This document shows positions 24,045 to 37,800 of a stretch of 64,000 nucleotides of DNA, piece by piece. The notes below the pieces were generated by a model. The model was not told the origin of the DNA and searched no databases. It saw only the letters and a list, made by a program, of their open reading frames with translations. Position numbers and translations under genes: made by a program. Origin of the DNA: Paraconiothyrium sp. Pb-2020 (lineage: Eukaryota > Ascomycota > Dothideomycetes > Pleosporales > Didymosphaeriaceae); NCBI GenBank assembly GCA_022419385.1, contig JAJUBI010000004.1, positions 4,569,286 to 4,633,285 on the forward strand, in the 5' to 3' direction. Each line of letters starts with the position of its first letter. Positions within the stretch are counted from its first letter, which is position 1.

Positions 24045-26060
24045 GATGTCAGGTATTGAGATCGCAGGTTTGGTGATGGGTAGATTCCCTTTGCTCATAA
24101 AGCGCTGCTGAAAACTATCGGAGAGCGTTCGAGCCTCTCTAGGAATGGTGGAAGCTCGAAGCACATTTGAGTAATCTTATTGAAGAGCTGGTGACAGAAC
24201 AAAATCGATTCGATATCAACCTTGAAACGCTGCTAGCACCATTTTGTCATCCGACTCTCTGATGCACGCTCTCTTGAACGAACGGAGCCCAGAAGCCTTG
24301 GAGGACAGAACCTTGCAAAACGATGTGAAGGAACGACTGGGTAGTTCTCACGGACCGTACTTGGCCATCTGCAGGAAAATGAACGTTATACTTGATCGCC
24401 TGGGGAAACTTTTGGGTGTAGGCGAAGAATATGTGAGGCTACAATTCTCCCTTAAACTCCGCCGTATATAGTTGACATTCATTCATACAAGTCGCGACTT
24501 GAACGATTATAGGTTCACTACATCGATGCTTCGACATGGGGTCATGAGCTGTTTCGACTGCGACTGAGCTTCTCACGTGGGGAAGCAAAGCATGTACAGC
24601 GTTTCGAAAAGTATAATGATAAGCTCCAAGTTCTCGTTACTTCAAACGACGCACTGGGTCCCTCTCGGCGGACAAGGCACAGAACACCTTTCATGGATCC
24701 ACTTCAAGATCATACGACAGCATTCGCAAACTTTCCGCAGCGTCCTGAACAGCCAATGGATCTGTGACTGCAGTACGTTCCATGAACGTAAGATCTGTCT
24801 CGATATGCATCACGAGGAGCAAAGCCTGGTCAATACTACGCTTCCCGTGCTTTTCGAAACCTCGAGTATGCGAATGCCGGTCAAAGTGTGCACCGATGTC
24901 GCGAACATGAATTACATTCAGAGCACAGAAGTCGTAGGCACAAATACCAAAGCGGCCAGTGAGTTGTTGGATTTAAGAGACCAGATTCATCAGCGAGCAA
25001 ATCCCATCGGCTGGTCCCCATTTCCCAATCTCGGTATGAACAAAGCCATGCTACAGTCGGGGCTCGCAATCACTACAATGCCACAGCCTTTGGTAGCTGG
25101 AAGTGTACTCAAGTGAGTGATCTCGATGCTTTGCCTAGCGCCAGCTGATTCGAGTTCAGAGAATCTGGAAAATTCAAGGCTCCACGTGTGACTAAGAACG
25201 CGCGATTCGCAGACTCAACACATTCTGCGAAAAATGTAGCGGGACCAACAACAGCACATACTAATTGTTCTCGTGACTCATCGCAGCGTCAGAATGTGAG
25301 TGAAATACGGGACATCTGTTCGGAAATGCGTGGATGGAGTGTAAATTCTACATGCCTTGGTTATCTTGCAACCTCAGCGACGACGGAGAACCAACTGTTC
25401 ATCTATTCGGACAGCCAACGTGCAGAACTGGAGCATGGATCACGCACAACCTCTTTAGAACACATCCTCTCAGGCAGTCAATGCGAAGATCCGAACGAGA
25501 CGCGGCTCACAAGAAAGGAACGACTTTCTTTTGCATGGACTTTGGCTTCCGCAATGCTTCGACTACAGCCAACGTCTTGGCTCCCTTCGAAATGGGGCAA
25601 ACGCGACATCTTACTGATATCCGCGACTCCGGATCGTTTTCCCGCAGCTACCGACCTCTACATTAGCAAGACTTTCCCATCTGGTTCATTCGTCAAGACT
25701 GAATCCATCAGAGAATGTCGAGAATCACTGCAGTGCCTGGGGATCATCATTTTAGAGCTCATCTTCAACCGAAGTTTGGAATCACTTCCTTTCCGTCAGA
25801 GATTCCTGGACAACGGAAATTCGAATGAGTTCACAGATTATTGTACCGCCCAGAAATGGCAAGAACAGGTTGAGGGAGAGTGTGGACCAGATATAGCTGA
25901 GGTGGTTCGACGATGTATCGATTGCTCATTTGGACCTCAACCTAACTGGGACAGCCCGGAATTTGTGGGAGCCTACCGTGCTCAAGTTTTAGAGCCACTT
26001 CATGAGATCGTCAAACCATGGAGAAAGTCAACCCAAGGCAATGCTGGTATAGGAAGCTGA
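24045..26060 (+). pseudogene. DUF7580-domain gene relic with three frame breaks and one in-frame stop
   Basis: Fungal DUF7580 proteins, of unknown function, often have a helical N-terminus and a degenerate kinase-like C-terminal half. The reading begins MSGIEIAGLVMGRFPLLI at 24045. The frame then shifts near 24101 to AAENYRRAFEPL, meets TAG at 24140-24142, and continues EWWKLEAHLSNLIEELVTEQ. It shifts again near 24243 to SDSLMHALLNERSPEALEDR, crosses an intron (24433..24512) to WGHELFRLRLSFSRGEAKHV, and shifts a third time near 24705 to IRQHSQTFRSVLNSQWICDC. After a second intron (25113..25159) the frame stays open to 26060. That part includes RLTRKERLSFAWTLASAML, TSWLPSKWGKRDILL, the family-like CLGIIILELIF and DIAEVVRRCIDCSFGP. 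A shorter expressed gene covering the intact 3' half (from 24577 or 25188) cannot be excluded. Confidence 0.72.
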
Positions 26061-26730
26061 CGTCGCAATTGTGTTTTTCTAGTAGGTCGATTGTTCGTGG
26101 CATCGCAAGCTTCGGCTAGAGAAAATCTCAGTGACGTGGTATCGTAGACTGTTTCAAGTGCCGGTTAAGCTGAATTAAGGGATTCACTAATCACCGGACG
26201 CGTATCTTTCCCAGGTCCGTTTCGTTCTGTTCGGTACCTTTGTTGTGTGATTCACATGGCTACCCAGTAGCTCAGCCAGTAATTGAGGAAGCCTACGGTA
26301 ATTCGTAGTGTTCTTGAAGATGGCTGAATCCAGTTTCCGATAGATTCGGGTTTCCTCTCGTACACTGCTGAATATGACATTGTGTTCTAGGCATCCAATG
26401 ACCAAGGTTGTCGTGTGAATATGCGGCACCCGCGGATGCCGACTCAGATCGCAGGGCCATTCTGACTAGAAGTCGGAGCCCGTGATATCGGTAGTAGAGC
26501 TCAACTTGGCATTTCCATAATTGCGCCGAGTATCGACCCGTTCAAGCTGAGACGGATGTTGATGTTCTCCGTGCATCATGGGATCTGGATGTTGATTGCC
26601 AAAGATGCTTAGTCAGCTGTGATACCACGCTCTGCGCACGTGCTCACGCGATAGCGCGCCCGACTTCCAAATAGCTCCGTCACTGCTGCACAACAATCAA
26701 CAGCACGCCTTTCTTGACAAGCCCTGTCGA
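26061..26730. other. Intergenic region
   Basis: About 670 bp between the DUF7580 relic and the Tdp1 gene. No supported gene; the minus-strand open frame 26187-26429 has no recognisable domain. Confidence 0.4.
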
Positions 26731-28533
26731 ATGGCTGCTCCCGAAGACCAAGATGAGCTTCAGCGTGCCATCGCGCTTTCTCTACAGGACGCGACCGCTA
26801 CATCGATCCTGGACGAGTCGAGCTACGACGAGGATCTGCGACTGGCCATGGCCCTCTCACTGGAGGGGACATCGGAAGGCCACGCCCCCACTACTGGATC
26901 ACAAGACTCCGGTTATGGTCCCTCTCAGTATGCCGCTGCGAACGCTCCTGGAAGTCAGGGCATGGCTCAACCGCAGATAGAAGCTTCGATCACCCCGACA
27001 ACAAAACCTTCAACAACTGCAACCTTTGCCACATTGGATAGGAAGGCTATGGAGCAAGAGCGACTGGCGAGACTTGGGAAGCGAAAGCGCAGCGCCTCTC
27101 CCCATAGACCATCGAAACAAGTTGCAAAACAAACTCATTCTGCGACGCCTGATGCGATTCAATATCCCAAAGGCGCAATCAAGCGTACCTGGGCGTACAA
27201 GTATCCTCGCACCGATGATATCAGCCTTGAAGAGGTTCTGCAGGCCTCTACTTGCAACATAGCTGTCTTGAGCTCGTTTCAGTGGGACGATGAATGGGTT
27301 TTCCATAAAGCAGACCCGAAGAAAATAAAGCAAATCTGGATCTTAGGCGCCAATACCGATACGGTGCGAGAAGAAATACTCCAAGAGCTTGCTGAATGTA
27401 ATACCCCGAACGTCAAACCGCATTTCCCCCCGATGCGTGCTACTACAACCATGCACAGCAAGTTGATGCTGCTGTTCCACGAGACTCATCTAAGGATCGT
27501 CATTCCCACGGCCAATTTGATGAAATTGGAATGGGGAGAGACAGGAAAGGACCCGAAAACGCTAGGGTCGTGGCAGCCAGCAGTTCTCGAGAACACGCTG
27601 TTCTTGATCGATCTCCCTCGTTGTTCGGAGGGCGTAGTTTCCGAGAAGCTTGAAACTGCTTTTGGGCAGTCGCTGATGTCCTTCCTCGAAGCACAACAGG
27701 TTGGGGAGAATGTACGTGCAGGTTTGCGCAAGTTCGACTTTTCCGAAACAAAACGTTTTGCATTTGTACATTCAATGTAAGTTCCGATCCGCCTACATAG
27801 GGTCAGAACCTAACAATGGTATAGATCAGGAACACACTCGAATGGACCGCGGCGTAGCGACACCGGCCTGCCTGGCCTTGCTACATCCATACGAAAATTG
27901 GACCTTCACAACGTTGATCGCCTCGAATTGGACTATGCATCATCGTCTTTAGGTAGTTTGAAGGACGACTTCCTCCAAAGGATCTACTTGGCTGCAAGTG
28001 GATTGCACCCTTTGGCGGACAGAGCTCCGAAAGGATGGTCTGATCACATCCGCGTTTATTTTCCAACCCACGATACTGTCGTCAATAGCACGGGAGGTGT
28101 GGATTGTGGTGGCATCATCACCCTGAATTCGAAAAGCTACAACTCTGCTGCATTTGCCCGCAAATGCCTCCGAACCCACACATCAACACGAACAGGTCTT
28201 TTGTCGCACAACAAGATCCTTTTGGCTCGAGGCCACAAAAAGGACGGCACGCCCTTTGCCTGGGCCTACATCGGATCGGCCAATGCAACTGAGTCGGCAT
28301 GGGGCTCACAAAACATTCTGAAGAGTGGAAAAGAGAGTGCATTGAAGATCAACAACTGGGAGTGCGGTGTCGTGGTACCTGTGCCTATAGAGAAGCTGCA
28401 AGGCCTTGTCAGTGGAGAGATTCCACCAATGAGCGTATTCCAAGGAACGATCGAAGTGCCGTTCAAATTCCCAGGAGAAGGATATGAGGGCAAGAAACCG
28501 TGGTTCTTCATGGACCATGAGCCGAAGGACTAG
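26731..28533 (+). CDS. tdp1: Tyrosyl-DNA phosphodiesterase 1 with N-terminal ubiquitin-interacting motifs
   Basis: Phospholipase-D superfamily DNA-repair enzyme that hydrolyses the 3'-phosphotyrosyl bond of trapped topoisomerase I. Exons are 26731..27776 and 27825..28533 (intron 48 nt), giving 584 residues. The N-terminus carries two ubiquitin-interacting-motif-like helices: ELQRAIALSLQDA (about 9-21) and DEDLRLAMALSLEG (about 33-46). The catalytic domain starts near residue 150. The first HxK motif is MHSKLMLLFHETHLRIVIPT with TANL (about 241-265). The second is GLLSHNKILLARG with YIGSANATESAWG (about 473-505). HSISGTHSNG spans the splice junction. The C-terminus keeps NNWECGVVVPVP and ends with KKPWFFMDHEPKD. 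Both catalytic His-Lys pairs are present, so the enzyme should be active; nuclear location is expected. Confidence 0.95.
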
Positions 28534-28950
28534 ATGGGTCGAGAACGTGGTTTTATTGGCTAGAAAACCGAAGGCAGCATTCTTGTATACGAGACCAATG
28601 AAAACCCGACCTCGAGGCAGGACGAAAATTTGCCATGATGTCCTACCGTACATACCCGTACATACCGTATTAGCGGTATTGGCCACTCACATGCTTCGGC
28701 CCAGTTCGCGTTACCCATGCGCTGATCAACTCTAGCGCAAAGTCGGGGACAAACGCGGCGGAGATACCGGAGAGTCGGAGGTCTGACGCTGCGAAGAATT
28801 TCTAGGCTGACACACCTTCACAAGCTTCTGGTAAGCTTGGGCGCTCGCTGGGGCAGTTTCTTCCCCACATTGTGCATCCTACTACGCTGTCAGGCATGTG
28901 TATAGCTTCTGCGTGACAGGTTATATCGTCGCTTGTGGTATTCCGCCTGA
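28534..28950. other. Intergenic region
   Basis: About 420 bp. Contains a short direct repeat CCGTACATAC/CCGTACATAC near 28647-28668. No gene seen. Confidence 0.4.
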
Positions 28951-30949
28951 ATGCCGGAAGCTACACCCACACCCCGCGCTGCGCCGGCCAACGCGACGAC
29001 GTCAACATCGAAAACACCGAGCGCGAAAGCGCAAGCATACAGCCAGTTTACGGAGACGTCGAGAGGGCCACCCATTACTGTGCCGACACATAGCTGGTTC
29101 ACAAGCCCGGCGAGGTCGCATGCGTCTGGACAGGGCAAGGAGCTCCCGCTGCATTTGATACAACTGATACTTGACTATGTATGTGACGCTGCGCGAACTT
29201 TTTCGCAGCGCTGAAGGCCATGACTGACGCGAATGCGATTCCAGCTTGACGATGCGGCCGACCTCGCACGCGTTACGCGCACCTCGCGTCTATTCTATTA
29301 CATGACCCTGCCGCGCCTATACGAAGAAGTCACCTTGCGGACATACGCGGAGCTACGATATGTCAATGGCAGGCCGACGGGTTATGGCAGTGGTAGTCCC
29401 TTCGCCATGGGGCTTAATACGCTGGTGTCGCGGAACTTTGCCGACTATGTGCAGACCTTCAGGGTGATCGGAGAGTGGCGGGAACACGATGTGGACGACT
29501 ACTCGAAAGGGCGCGTACCCGACAATAGCATGGTGCTTCAGGTGGCCATGCGCGCGGCGATGGACAAGATGAAGAGCCTCAAAACTTTTGCGTATGTGGG
29601 TTGTCACCTATGCGACAAGGCTGGGTGCTAACAGGCACAGTTGGGAGCTGAATACAAAGCCTCTACAGACCGTCTACGAGGGCCTGATGCAAAAGTCTTC
29701 ACTGACCTCTCTGATCCTCCGCTTTCCCTCCAGACGTATACCACGGCCTACAGTTGTCGTCCCGCCACTTCCGAACCTCACGTCCCTTATATGCTACGAT
29801 ATAGACCCCCTCGCTTCTCCCGATAACATATCCCTCCTCCTCCTCACATCGAAGAAGCTCGAGAACCTGAAATTACACTTCAACCCACGTATGCGCGAAG
29901 CGGGAGAAGAGTCTGTCCAGCTGAATGCCTACTTTGGGCGCTGCATAGCCGCTGGATATTCTATGAATTTCAAGCGCTTCGCACTTTACAATCTCTATTG
30001 TCGAAATCAGGGCGAAGGCTTCGAGAAGGCAACAAACCCCGCATCAATTGAAGAGGTCACTATAATGAACTCGATGGGTTCCTCAGATCCCATGACGGTG
30101 TTTCTAGACGACACATGGCGTCTGAACCCCAACCAGCCGATCCCGACAAATCTCAAGATGCTCCGCGTTGACTCAGTCGAGCCAGAACAGGTCACCATGC
30201 TGACCAAATTCCAAGGGTTAGAGCGCTTCTACATCGTCAGCAAGCCCTTTTCCTCCAAAGCAACCAGCGCAGCACAAACCCCTACTTCGCCCTCCTCAAA
30301 CACCACTCCGAACATGAACATGAACGGTCACGCCTGCAGCACCTCCACGCCCCGTCCCATCACAGAGGTCGAGTGCAAGAGCGTCGCAGGCGACTACCTA
30401 GCCGCCATCCAATCCAACCACCGCACCATGCGCCACCTCCTGCTCTCCGACCACTGGAACCTCTCCGACGACGCCCTCTTCAAAATCTGCCAGACCCTCC
30501 CCCACCTCGAGCAACTAGGCTTCGCCTGCTCTATTCCGCCCATGGAATCTCTCCGCCAGATCCTTTCTCTCACACCCAACCTCTGGGCTATCCGTATGCT
30601 CATCCCACCGGGCTCCCCGTTCCAAGCCCGCCTCGACGCAATGGACATCGAGATGCACCAGTTCGCCCTCGCGACTGAGATGTGGCGGCCGCAGTATCGC
30701 AAACTCAAGTACGTGGGCATGGGCAACAAGGCGTTCAAGCTGGGAGACGTAGTCTGGCCGAAGGGCAAGAGCACGGCGCGAGCCGAAGAGGATGCGCAGA
30801 ATAGCAGCGCGTTTGGCGGGCGAGGGACTTCTTTGATTGAGTTGAGGAATGGCCCGATGAGGAGGATGGAAGTGGTTGATCCGAAGAGTTTGAGCTGGAT
30901 TGAGATTTGGGGCATGGATTCTACGGAGTTTGAGGCGAAGTTTCCGTGA
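28951..30949 (+). CDS. F-box/leucine-rich-repeat-like protein
   Basis: Exons 28951..29178, 29245..29591 and 29641..30949 (introns 66 and 49 nt), giving 627 residues. After a disordered Thr/Ala/Pro-rich start comes ELPLHLIQLILDYLDDAADL, then ARVTRTSRLFYYMTLPRLYE, which together read as an F-box-like helix set (about 63-105). LPLHLIQLIL is the Skp1-contact segment. The rest has leucine-rich periodicity without clean repeats: LTSLICYDIDP, KKLENLKLHF, LKMLRVDSVEPEQ, LEQLGFACSI, LWAIRMLIPPG, LIELRNGPMRRMEV. A low-complexity loop (about 420-450) interrupts the LRR region. By family, a substrate adaptor of an SCF ubiquitin ligase is the best guess; the target is unknown. Confidence 0.75.
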
Positions 30950-31846
30950 TGGAGGTGTGTGTGTAAGATTATGAGTGATTAATGGTGGGGTGCATGATTG
31001 CTTTTGCTTGTTTATCGGCATTGATGGATACTGTGCAGACTGTGCTTGAGAGTTCGTCAGATAATGTTCTAGGGCGATAGAACGGATTGGCCGTCGATAC
31101 AGTTGTCAGGTCGCATTGGCTGGTGTGTGTATGATGAATTGAATAATGTTTACGGGTTCAATTATTCTACTGGGACTTGTGATCGCGCTCTTACCTCCGG
31201 GCCACTCAGTGGCAATGTGTGTTCGGCATTTCTAGATGGACAATCAAGGAAGTAATAGCACCAGTATTCAAGAACTATAGAAGCTAGGTTCCTTCATACT
31301 TATATTATAAAGGGGTCAAGTAGACTACACTGTTGTGTTATGTGTGGCTGCGAAGGTGCACGGACCTTCCCCAAGGCAGGTTCCAAGGTTGATCTTTAGT
31401 CATGTGCCTTATCGTTACGTCTCGTCGCGTCTTTGCCGCTCCGTTTGTCCACCAACTGCATCCTACTCAACCGTCCACTCACATCAGCGTGATGCACGTT
31501 ACGTTGCTGTCATTTGTCTTCATGCTGTCTGCCTTTGTGGCTGACCCGCAAGGCGTTGTCAGGCTGAATTTTTTATGCAAGGCTGGGCTTTCCTACCTTT
31601 CACAGCCTACCACAGCCTATCTCAAACACACCGGCTGCAGCCTGGCTGCATAGCTGAAATGTATAGACCAGTTAAAACACCAGCCTTGCTCCTCTGATTT
31701 CTTGGGGCAGGATCTTCGCCTGGCACAGGATTTCTTTTTAAGCTCGCCATATCAGAATTGCAACGGAAATTCTGGTTCCGTGGCTCGCACCTCTTCATCT
31801 GTTATTCTCAAGCCAAGGTCCATGTGATCAGTCGAGGTTCGCTCCG
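30950..31846. other. Intergenic region
   Basis: About 900 bp between two plus-strand genes, AT-rich near 31120-31320. No supported gene; open frames at 31335-31653 have no domain or splice signals. Confidence 0.4.
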
Positions 31847-34800
31847 ATGGCAGATCCGCTTTCAGTAGCAGCTTCCATTGCCGGCCTGGCATCCCTGAGT
31901 GACCTCCTGTTTCGAAAACTCTTTCACTACGCTCAATCCGTCAAGGGCGCCGAGAGTGAGGTTGTGGACCTCAAGAATGAAATTGCACTGTTGACTGGTG
32001 TGCTACACAATCTCGGCTTGGTCGCCCGCGATCTTGAGGCAGCTAGTACCACCAGCTACACTATTCGTCCAGAGCATGTAAATGCTTGCCTGGCCCTCCT
32101 CCACAGACTTGATGATGAGCTTGGAAAACTTGGCATTAGAGGGCCTGGGAAGATCTCGAAACATGTGCAAAAGCTAGCGTGGCCTTTCAAAAACATGAAA
32201 GTCCGGGAATACATTGAGGATATTCGGAAACAGCGTGACACTCTTAATGTAGCGTTGAATGCAGACAGCTTTAAGGCGCTCTTGCAAAGCTTATCCGTGC
32301 AACAAGACCTTTCTAAGCACATGAAAAGCTTTGAGACTCAACTGAGAGAAAGAGAAAGCATCGAGACACGCATCAAACTGGACCGGGAACGCGAACGTAT
32401 TCTAGATTACTTCCTGTTCGTCGACCCGCAGCCTGGCTTCCGAACCAGTGTCAAGCTTCGATGTGCCACCACCGGATTTTGGCTGACTGAGGACGAAACT
32501 TTCTGTCAGTGGAACAACGGTTCGTGTAACACTATATGGATGAGCGGAATCGCTGGCGCGGGAAAGACGGTATTATCCGGTCTTGTCATCCAAGGTTGTA
32601 TGGCGAAAGCTTCCAGAGACCGTGCTGTGGCATTCTTCTATTGCGACTACAAAAACCTTGCCAGCCAAAGACCCATACATGTCTTGGCCTGTTTGGCTTC
32701 ACAAATCGCTCGGCAGAGCGAGTCCAGCTTCCAGGTACTCAGGGACTACTACTCAGGACTGAAACCGCGCGATCAACTGAAGAAAGAACCAGAAGTGTCA
32801 GAACTTCTTGATATCATCCGTGATATGTCGTCAAGTTTTGAGGATGTTAGAATTGTGGTCGATGGCCTGGATGAATGCGGAGACAATGCTGGTAGTTTAA
32901 CGGAAAACCTGCTATCTTTGTGTGATACGAACAGTGGCAAAATATACCTTGCTTTGCTGAGCAGGAACGAAGCAGACATCGGGAGAGCCATTGAACAGCA
33001 AGACCACATACATATTGAGATCGCAGCCAAGTCGAAAGATCTTGATCACTATGTTCGCAGTGAAATGGAGCTTAGGATCAACACCGGCAAGCTTCATTTG
33101 CGGACTTTCAAGATTAAAGATGAGATCATACACGAGCTTGTTACGAGGGCTACAGGGATGTGAGTATTGACAGGCCGATGACCCTTCTCACGTACAAAGA
33201 GTAATGAAACACATTAGGTTTCGCTGGGTTTCGTGTCAATTAGATCATTTGTGCGACCTGCCCACGGACAAGGAGAGGCGCCGAGCTCTCCAAAGATTGC
33301 CGAAAACGCTACACGGGTCCTACGAACGCATCCTCTTGCGTCTGGAAACTCCTGCAGTGATATCGTTGGTGCAGAAATCTTTGCGTTGGATTGCCTATGG
33401 ACCACCGCAGCTCCGCCTGGAAGAACTAATCGATGTTCTATCGCTTGACGATGAAGAACCAGAACTGGATGACGAAAACCGACCGGACCCTCATTACATA
33501 TTCAAGTACTGTGGAAGTATGATTCGCATGGGCCAATTTAACCCTGAGATAGCTCATTTCACCGTGCTGGAATATCTTGAAGCCATTGATCCCGAGGACC
33601 CCCGATTGAACCACTTCCGGCTCGATTTTCAAGACAAATGGCTCTTAGAACGTACTTATGCCGCGTATCTCTCTGCATCGAATTTCGACCGACCGACCAC
33701 AACTATAACTAGCGCGGAAGGACTTCGCGATTTCAATAGTCAATATCCTTTCCATTTGCGTGCTGCCCTGTACCACCCAAAAGATCCTCTACCAGAGCAA
33801 ATTTCGAAAGCAGACTCGGACTCAGACTCTCATAATGTGGTTTCAAACACCCATATGAGCAAGCTCTTCCATCCAAACCTGTCCTTCAATATACGTATCA
33901 TTATTCTGCAACGTGTGTATTACTATAACGAGCAGAATGATTTCACTGGGATAGTAAGAAAGATATGGTCTCCTTCCTTTGGCCCTTTACATGCTGCTGC
34001 AACGCTTGACTTGGACGAGATATGTCAATGGCTTCTGAGCCAAGGCTACAACGTGAACGAACAGTCACCTCTGGGAAGTCCACTGGAATGTACTCTATTC
34101 GGGTGCGAAAATTTTTATGGAGACTATACTGAATATCTCGATAACGGATCACCGAAAAAAACGCTACGCTTGTTGCTCACCAATGGAGCCGATGTCAATG
34201 AAGATTCAACACGAACCCACTCGCTAAGTTTCGCTGCGGCAATGTACCACTTCGGAGTCAACGGTCCTTTTATCGAAACGCTTAGATATGGCATGCCAAT
34301 TCACGCAGATACACTTCAGTATCTTAAGGACCATGCTCGGAACCTCATCGATAGCAGGGTCGAAGAAGTTGAAAACTTCGTTCAGTCTTTAGAAGCGGAT
34401 CAGCGAACCTGCCAGACGCGTTTACACTTGCTTGGCCTTGTACACCGTGGAAAATCCACTGCGCCGGAACAATCACAACAGGTTGCGACCATCACAGACA
34501 ACGAGTTGCTTGAAGCTGTCAAATTTTCTGTGCAGTTCAATCATTGCAATTACTTTGAAGAACTCACCCGCGATCCTAGATTTTCGGCCTATGATGAAGA
34601 GCTCGGGCTGCTCGCTCATCTTGCCGCAAGGAATGATGCCGCAGACACAATGCGAATCCTGATTAAACTCCAACCCCATGCCGTTACGCGGACTAATGCC
34701 AATGGGGAAACCGCTTGGCACATTGCAGCTTCCTTTCGTTCGAAAGGTGTTCTGCGATTGCTATTAGGAATAGGCGGGGAAGAATTCGCATCTTTGAATG

Positions 34801-37800
34801 TCAAGTCGCACAACGGGCACACACCAATAATCTCGGCAATTGACAATCAAAACCCATCTTGCGCTCTTTTGATCCTCGAAGCGCTCACCGATACCTGTGT
34901 AAACCCGGATGACTTCGAAATTCTTAGTTACGCAACAGCATTCGGTGCATATGAGGTTCTGGATCGCTTGAGCCAGATCGAATTCAATTTCGTTAAATCT
35001 GACGAAACAGGGTGTACCGCCCTTTTCTTCATAACTAATGATACATCACCCGAAGTTGTAGATCTTCTATTTAAACAAGGCTTGTGTAGAGATCAGCGCA
35101 ACAGCACAGGAAAGACGGCTCTGAACTCGCTCCTATCCATGGATCTACATCATTTCGACAATTACTTGAGATCAAACATGGGTGCTATATGGTATGTCAG
35201 CGGTGTTTCTACAATTGAGAAGGTAGCTACTTCTTCCACCGTTGCAATCGCCGATGATGCTGGTCATCTTCCATGGTTCTATCTCTGCTCCACGTACATA
35301 CCGTATGTTTTCAACCACTCGCATGAATATGAATATATGATCAGAGATGCATCCTTGGAGAAACTTATCCTGAAGCTTGTGGAACTTTCGGCATGCCGTG
35401 CCTATGATGAAAGCACCTCGAGGTCCGGCATGTCGCTTCTGATCAAAACATTTCTGGACCTGTACAGTGGGGCTGCAAAGAATCATAGCTTGAGAAAAGA
35501 GATATTTGACTCATTGCACGCGGTACTACACAGCAAGTGCATATTGTTGCCACGGACAGACGATCCACAGCTGGTCCGCTTGACAATCCGGTCAATATTG
35601 GATGAAGATCGAAGATCTTTACTGCCACTGTTGCTACATCAGAAAGTTGATGTGTGTTCCCCATCTTCCTATTATCATGGCCAGTCTGTGTTCGACTTAA
35701 GTTGCTATCCAAGCGTACCGCCCGACTGTATGAGACAAGTTCTGAACAACACAACTGCGCAGGAGCTTTCAAAACCTACCAACAGCTTCCGGTGGGCCCT
35801 TCGACTTTTGAACGTTGAGACCTGTAACAGAGAAAGCACCGTTGAGAAGTTGGACATTATACTTAAATTTGGCGTCAATCCGAATTGTATTGCAGATCGT
35901 ACGAATGGGTTGAGTCTCATCCTCCAAGCGGCCCGCATGGGCTTTGGCGAGGCCGTACAGCTGTTAGAGCGTCATCAAGCCGATATGCAATGCACTGATT
36001 CTTTTGGCTGGGACATCCACGCATGGGCAGTTGTTGGGGGAGATGTTTTTCTTGTGCAGCGATTACTGAACAGAAATACTTCACCAGATATTTGGTCACA
36101 TCGTTACACTTGGACCTTGGACAAAGCTGCCTCTCTTCCCACGCCTGAGTCACATAACGGATTCGATCTCGTGCACATTGCAGCAATTCGTGGTCATGTA
36201 GGTGTGCTTGAACAGCTGAAAGATTCCGGCTTCTTTCCCAATTTCAACCAGACAACCCAGAAGGGATACACGCCATTGCACCTCGCTGCGGAAGTAGGAC
36301 AGGTAGATACCGTAAAGTGGCTTGTAAACAATCATGTCGACATTAACGCATTGACAACTGCATGTAGAAGCACTGCTCTCCACTTTGCGATGGCCACCGG
36401 TAATGTCCCAATCACCATGACCCTGGTTGAAGCGAAGGCTAAATTCCTACCAAACGCACGTGGCCGGACTCCGGAGCTAGTGGCACACCCAAAATCGAAG
36501 CACGAACTTATAGAACTGGTGCCTTATTGTGGTGTGGAAGTACCACCGTTCGTACTGGAAAACCTGAGCAAAAATACAGACTTGTTCGCAGCGGTCATAT
36601 CCGATGATCTCGATGCCTGCCGAAATGCCCTAAATCAGGGATCCTCAGTAAATGCTACATTCGTCTGTGGCTGTACACCTCTGATTGTGGCACTAGCGAA
36701 TCGCAGACTATCTATCGTGAACCTATTGCTGGAGCGTGGCGCGACCGCTACACGTGTGGCCTGCAAGAAGCATCTTAAAGAAGAACTCGACGTGGTGAAT
36801 TTTGCTACTGCGGACCAACTATTCAACTCGATATTAGCAAAGCTCCTCCGGAGTGCCTTGGAACATGAGGACCATTGGATACATAGTCCACTACAGCCTC
36901 TGCATGTAGCAGCCGCGCTGAACCCGGACGCCATCGATATTATCTTCGATCATTGGTTTGCGAATGCACATCTATATGTGTAAGTAAAACTCACATCTAG
37001 TCTCCACATACCCTTGACTTATCCAGTACAACAGAAAATCGTTTCCTTTATCGACTCCGAACCAAGAGCACAAGCCGTTGAAAAGAGCACTTCTCGAGCG
37101 ATCAATGATTGAGACGAAAAAGAGTTCTTGGTCGGTGAATGGAGGTACGGCTCTCCATGTTGCTGTAAAGAGCGGAAGACTAGACTCCGTGAAAAGATTA
37201 TTACACTACGGGGCAGATGTCAATGCGCGCGCTCTTCACGGGCAGACTCCCCTACACTTGGCAGCTTGTCTATCGTCGACAGACCACAGCAAGCTACTCG
37301 TGGCCCATGGTGCCAGCATACGTCCACGCGATGTTGCATTGCAGACTCCTTTGATGAGTGCGTGTATGGTTAACAGCCCGAATGTGGCGCTTCTGATCGA
37401 TGCGAAGATCGATATCAGTATGACGAATAGATGGGGCCAGAGCCCTCTGCATATGGTAGCGGTCAAAGCAAACTTGAAGCTCTTCAAGTACCTCATTGAG
37501 CTAGGATGGGATCCTTATCTAATGGATGCGAATGGTGAGACCCCTATGTCCGTTGCTGCTTGGCATGGTCTGCATATTGCCACCTACGTAAGATCGTCAA
37601 TGTCAGAGGCAAGACACATCGATGAAATCTGGAAACATCAGGCGCCAAAAATTGGCGGATTGCCTGCAAGTACTCGGACTCTTCGACACTTCTGCCGCTC
37701 TTTACCTTTATTGACCCTCGAGAAATGTCTTCAAAATGGGACAAACCTGACGCTCTTTTCCTTGAGCTGGGCAGCCGTCTACGGAGATATCGAAAGAATG

